Shown here one piece after another: positions 19,583 to 21,259 of a DNA stretch of 21,259 nucleotides. Within the stretch, counting starts at the first letter, position 1, and every line of letters starts with the position of its first letter. Under the pieces are notes generated by a model. It was not told the DNA's origin. It was given only the letters and a program-made list of their open reading frames with translations, and made no database searches. Made by a program: the position numbers and the translations under genes. Origin of the DNA: Phialocephala subalpina (Eukaryota > Ascomycota > Leotiomycetes > Helotiales > Mollisiaceae); NCBI GenBank assembly GCA_900073065.1, contig FJOG01000059.1, positions 10,846 to 32,104 on the forward strand, in the 5' to 3' direction.

Positions 19583-20368
19583 CTAAACGCCACCCGTAGG
19601 ATACTTCCTCACAAACTCCGTCTCCTCGGTCCCAATAACCGGACTCATCCCACTCTGCGGCGTCTCCTCCCCCCTAACACTCGCTCTCAACGCCCTCCAG
19701 AAACCCAGCACCAACTCCAACACCGCAATAACAGCATAAACGCCCGCCATAACCGCAATATCAATCACTTGATCACTAATCGGATACTTTGATCCTTTCC
19801 TCCCCATAATCCCCTCTTTTGACAACCCCACAACCTTAACCGCACACATCACCACTCCCCCAATCCATAATATCCCATTCACAGTCTGCCATCCCCTCAC
19901 TCTGCCTTTCAATCCTTCCGTATAATGTAGTAATCCGCCGATGAGTAAACCGACGTAAACGAACGGTAAAAGCGAGATCCCGAAATGGATAAGTTCCAAA
20001 CGGACGATTTCGAGTGTCTGCATGAGGATATTGCAGATTATGAGGATGTAGTAGATCACCGAGACGGTGTTGAAGGGGCAGTTTCGGTGGGGTTTGGAGC
20101 GCAGGTAGGCGGTTGAGGGGTTGAAGTTGCTTTTTCGATGGTGCAGGGAGAGGAGGTAGAGGATTGGGAGGAGGAGGAGGGCGAGCCAGATGGGGAGGGG
20201 GAGGAGGATTGTGTCGACGAAGCAGGATGTTGGGATGGGGGAGGAGAGGGTTGAGTGTGGGCCCTGCGGTGAAGATGTTAGCTGAGTTCTTCTGGGGAGT
20301 GAGGGGTGAAATGGAGGAGAGAGGAAGAGACGTACGAAGCCTTCTGGTCTGTTGCTGCAGAGCTGCAT
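19583..20368 (-). CDS. Five-helix membrane protein resembling an ABCC-transporter TMD0 module
   Basis: Spliced model: exons 20368-20336 and 20263-19583, giving 237 residues; the 72-nt intron has GTACGT and CAG ends. The spliced N-terminus (NRPEGFGPHS, then PTSCFVDTILLP) matches the start of fungal ABCC (MRP/YCF1-like) transporters, whose TMD0 begins with a short luminal EGFGP-type segment and a CF pair. Five hydrophobic helices lie at about 29-51, 77-95, 103-123, 138-157 and 177-198, the count expected for TMD0. The polar tail ends in a genuine stop, and no transporter core or ATPase follows downstream. It may therefore be a stand-alone TMD0-like protein or a truncated transporter. Reading through the intron instead also stays open (261 residues), but breaks the EGFGP match. 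Function unknown. Confidence 0.75.
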   Translation of the reverse strand: MQLCSNRPEGFVRLFLSPPFHPSLPRRTQLTSSPQGPHSTLSSPIPTSCFVDTILLPLPIWLALLLLPILYLLSLHHRKSNFNPSTAYLRSKPHRNCPFNTVSVIYYILIICNILMQTLEIVRLELIHFGISLLPFVYVGLLIGGLLHYTEGLKGRVRGWQTVNGILWIGGVVMCAVKVVGLSKEGIMGRKGSKYPISDQVIDIAVMAGVYAVIAVLELVLGFWRALRASVRGEETPQSGMSPVIGTEETEFVRKYPTGGV

Positions 20369-21259
20369 CTTGTATCCAATTTACTTTCCAAAGCTCCAAG
20401 ATCCGATCCAAGAGGTATGCTATCCAAGCAGCATCAATACCGCAAGCGCAGCCAGGAAATATGTAGTCTCGTTCTCGTCACAAGGGCGCGCAAGCTCGGC
20501 GACACAGCAGCAGAAATATCAACACCACAGCTACACGTCCGCGCGTGAATCCGTCTCGCAGATATTTCTCCACAGCTGATCAGGTCCTCGGTCGTCTGAT
20601 ATCCAAGTTCCAGTCCGCGATCACAAATTCCTTCGACCCCACACGATCGCGCAGTCTCCGTGTCTCGAACCAGTTTCAGCAGCCGTGCGAACGCTCAACA
20701 CCAAACGAATTCCTCAATCGCGAACGCACCCCGGAAAGAACGTGCACTGCGCATTCCATTGTAGATTGGCGCGAGCTGGGCGCGTCGCGTGTTTATATAT
20801 CGAGTGAATGCCTTGCGGAAATGATTTGATTTGATTGCGACGGCGTTGGTGTGAAGTTGCTAAAGAGAGATTGGTGTGTGTTTGGCGCTCCGAATGCTCG
20901 GAATGGTGGCTTCCCGGGGCTTGCAGAGAGGAGATCGTCCGCTAGAGACGCCACGATGTGCCTGGTGAGTCTGGATTGGGGATGGTCCGCTGCTGAAGAT
21001 GTTAAGCTTATTCCAAGGGGGCGATGTGGACATGAGGTGATGTCACTCTGGGGAGTGGTGGCACTGGTGAGAAGTGACGAGTGAGGAACGAGAAGAGCGA
21101 AGATAAAGATTGAGAAAGAGGTGTCAAGGTAGAGGGCAAAAACAACTTGATGAACCATCAATAATATCTTTTAGATCTGCTGTTTGATATGTTGGAGAAA
21201 GATACTTGGCTTGACAAGAGTGGAAGGAGCTTTGGAGAGATGGACTGGACAGCTAGAAC
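20369..21259. other. Right flank without a supported gene
   Basis: This 891 bp stretch is upstream of the minus-strand TMD0-like gene and should hold its promoter. A TATA-like TTTATATATCGAG lies at about 20790-20802 and could serve a plus-strand transcript. Open frames at 20793-21161 (minus) and 20851-21084 (plus) overlap each other, look low-complexity and match nothing I recognise, so I do not call them genes. Confidence 0.4.

Noticed and set aside
19836..20411. 191-codon minus-strand frame, very rich in Pro, opposite or overlapping the TMD0-like gene
   Set aside because: It is a shifted frame over the membrane helices, starts at a TTG and shows only low-complexity proline runs.

Overview
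The window looks like nuclear DNA of a filamentous ascomycete (Pezizomycotina). Genes are interrupted by many short introns (about 45-160 nt) with GT-AG ends and CTAAC/TRAC-like branch sites, and the families are typical of moulds: a Zn2Cys6 activator, a PTH11/SAT4-type membrane protein, a fungal caspase-like peptidase and a fungal ubiquitin-like-domain protein. A Leotiomycete or related plant-associated fungus is my guess; no marker gene proves it. All gene models below were spliced by hand, and every exon set keeps one open frame across its junctions. No tRNA, rRNA, transposon or CRISPR array was seen.

Left part (1-8037), a probable sugar-use neighbourhood. A Gfo/Idh/MocA NAD(P)-dependent oxidoreductase (419-1713, minus) is divergent from a Zn2Cys6 transcription factor (2363-4971, plus). 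The shared 649 bp spacer is rich in CCCCG/CGGGG boxes. The factor is followed after 287 bp by an intracellular-type GH3 beta-glucosidase with a PA14 insert (5259-8037, plus), whose upstream region carries three CCCCAG sites matching the CreA/Cre1 consensus. A simple reading is a local regulator with a glycosidase and a sugar-derivative dehydrogenase.

Middle (8038-13405). A gene-poor 2 kb stretch holds a GC-rich direct repeat (9208-9302), two CACGTG sites and a 13-bp palindrome. It is followed by a seven-helix PTH11/SAT4-like protein (10072-11560, plus) and an FAD-dependent salicylate-hydroxylase-like monooxygenase (11864-13405, plus).

Right part (13634-18956), the most unusual region. A minus-strand gene encodes, in one continuous reading frame, an N-terminal caspase-like peptidase (His150/Cys195), a basic nuclear-localisation-like segment, a middle domain, a Ser/Pro-rich linker and a C-terminal two-repeat Myb/SANT DNA-binding region spread over four tiny last exons. 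Next to it in the same orientation is a gene with an N-terminal helical domain like those of fungal cell-death and STAND proteins, a ubiquitin-like domain and a zinc ribbon. It carries a 36-bp in-frame tandem duplication and an open frame that continues beyond its stop codon.

Right end (19583-20368, minus). A five-helix membrane protein resembles the TMD0 module of fungal ABCC transporters but has no transporter core. The last 0.9 kb has no gene I can support.
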